Of a stretch of 5,610 nt of DNA, positions 5,482-5,610 are shown piece after piece. A program made the translations under genes and the position numbers. Under the pieces are notes generated by a model, which was not told where the DNA came from, searched no databases, and saw nothing but the letters and a program-made list of their open reading frames with translations. The DNA is from Actinomycetota bacterium (GTDB taxonomy: Bacteria > Actinomycetota > Humimicrobiia > Humimicrobiales > Humimicrobiaceae). The stretch is from the NCBI GenBank assembly GCA_028718045.1, contig JAQUMQ010000107.1, positions 1-5,610 on the forward strand, given 5' to 3'. Position 1 is the stretch's first letter; each line of letters begins with the position of its first letter.

Positions 5482-5610
5482 TTATTGCCGACCGGCTCTT
5501 GGATGAAATTTTTCATAATCCTTTTTTAATTTCTTTAAATTCAAGTGTGTGTAAATTTGAGTGGTATTAATGTTTTTGTGGCCAAGCAGTTCCTGAACAG
5601 ATCGGAAGAG
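5482..5610 (-). CDS. Tyrosine recombinase XerC/XerD family, C-terminal end only
   Basis: These enzymes resolve chromosome dimers at dif sites by cutting and rejoining DNA through a tyrosine. Only the last 38 native codons are present (5482-5598 including the stop); the remaining frame to 5610 reads through probable adapter sequence. The visible segment VQELLGHKNINTTQIYTHL holds the conserved active-site His (codon 5578-5580) and, nine residues on as in E. coli XerD, the nucleophile Tyr (codon 5551-5553). The ending FHPRAGRQ resembles the HHPRA end of XerD. Many Firmicutes carry xerC (codV) upstream of hslVU, codY and rpsB; here it directly precedes rpsB. XerC against XerD, or another chromosomal Xer-like recombinase, cannot be decided from this fragment. 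Confidence 0.88.
   Translation of the reverse strand, partial: LFRSVQELLGHKNINTTQIYTHLNLKKLKKDYEKFHPRAGRQ
5599..5610 (+). other. Probable Illumina adapter remnant at the contig end
   Basis: The last 12 bases, AGATCGGAAGAG, are exactly the start of the common Illumina read-through adapter, in the orientation expected at the 3' end of a read and ending at the last base of the window. Read on the minus strand they give LFRS before VQELLGH. Family members often have L-R-S or L-R-A there, so a few bases may coincide with the true sequence. The bases should not be treated as genomic. Confidence 0.85.

Overview
The window is an AT-rich bacterial chromosome segment in which every supported gene lies on the minus strand, so it reads from right to left. 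The order xer (3' end) - rpsB - tsf - pyrH - frr - uppS - rseP - ispG (5' part) is the conserved translation/envelope/isoprenoid cluster best known from low-GC Gram-positive bacteria. Clostridia in particular place ispG after rseP. Together with the low GC content, the strong AGGAGG/GAGGTGA ribosome-binding sites and the short EF-Ts, this suggests an uncultured or little-studied Clostridia-like Firmicute. I cannot name a species. The last 12 bases match the Illumina adapter, so this looks like the end of a short-read draft or metagenomic contig.

Layout from right to left. Positions 5482-5598 hold the last 38 codons of a XerC/XerD-type tyrosine recombinase. Positions 5348-5481 hold a good sigma-A-type promoter and a structured leader RNA for rpsB. 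rpsB (TTG start) and tsf follow with a 25-nt gap. A 98-nt gap with a possible second promoter precedes pyrH. pyrH, frr, uppS and rseP are then packed with gaps of 1, 13 and 5 nt. A 135-nt AT-rich gap separates rseP from ispG, which runs off the left edge.

The genes supply a growth-linked set. Ribosomal protein S2, EF-Ts and ribosome recycling factor serve translation; UMP kinase feeds pyrimidine nucleotide synthesis; IspG makes isoprenoid precursors; UppS turns these into the C55 lipid carrier for the cell wall; RseP is the site-2 protease of envelope signalling.

Points worth a second look are as follows. (1) frr has no standard start codon for its full-length form. A perfect Shine-Dalgarno sequence sits before an ATT codon that would give exactly the family length of 185 residues, which suggests AUU initiation. 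(2) The rpsB leader folds into a bulged hairpin whose loop can pair with a downstream segment next to the ribosome-binding site, a likely autoregulatory element. (3) cdsA and dxr, normally between uppS and rseP, are missing. (4) IspG departs from its family at two usually invariant loops. I see no mobile element, CRISPR array, tRNA or rRNA, and no wholly new system.
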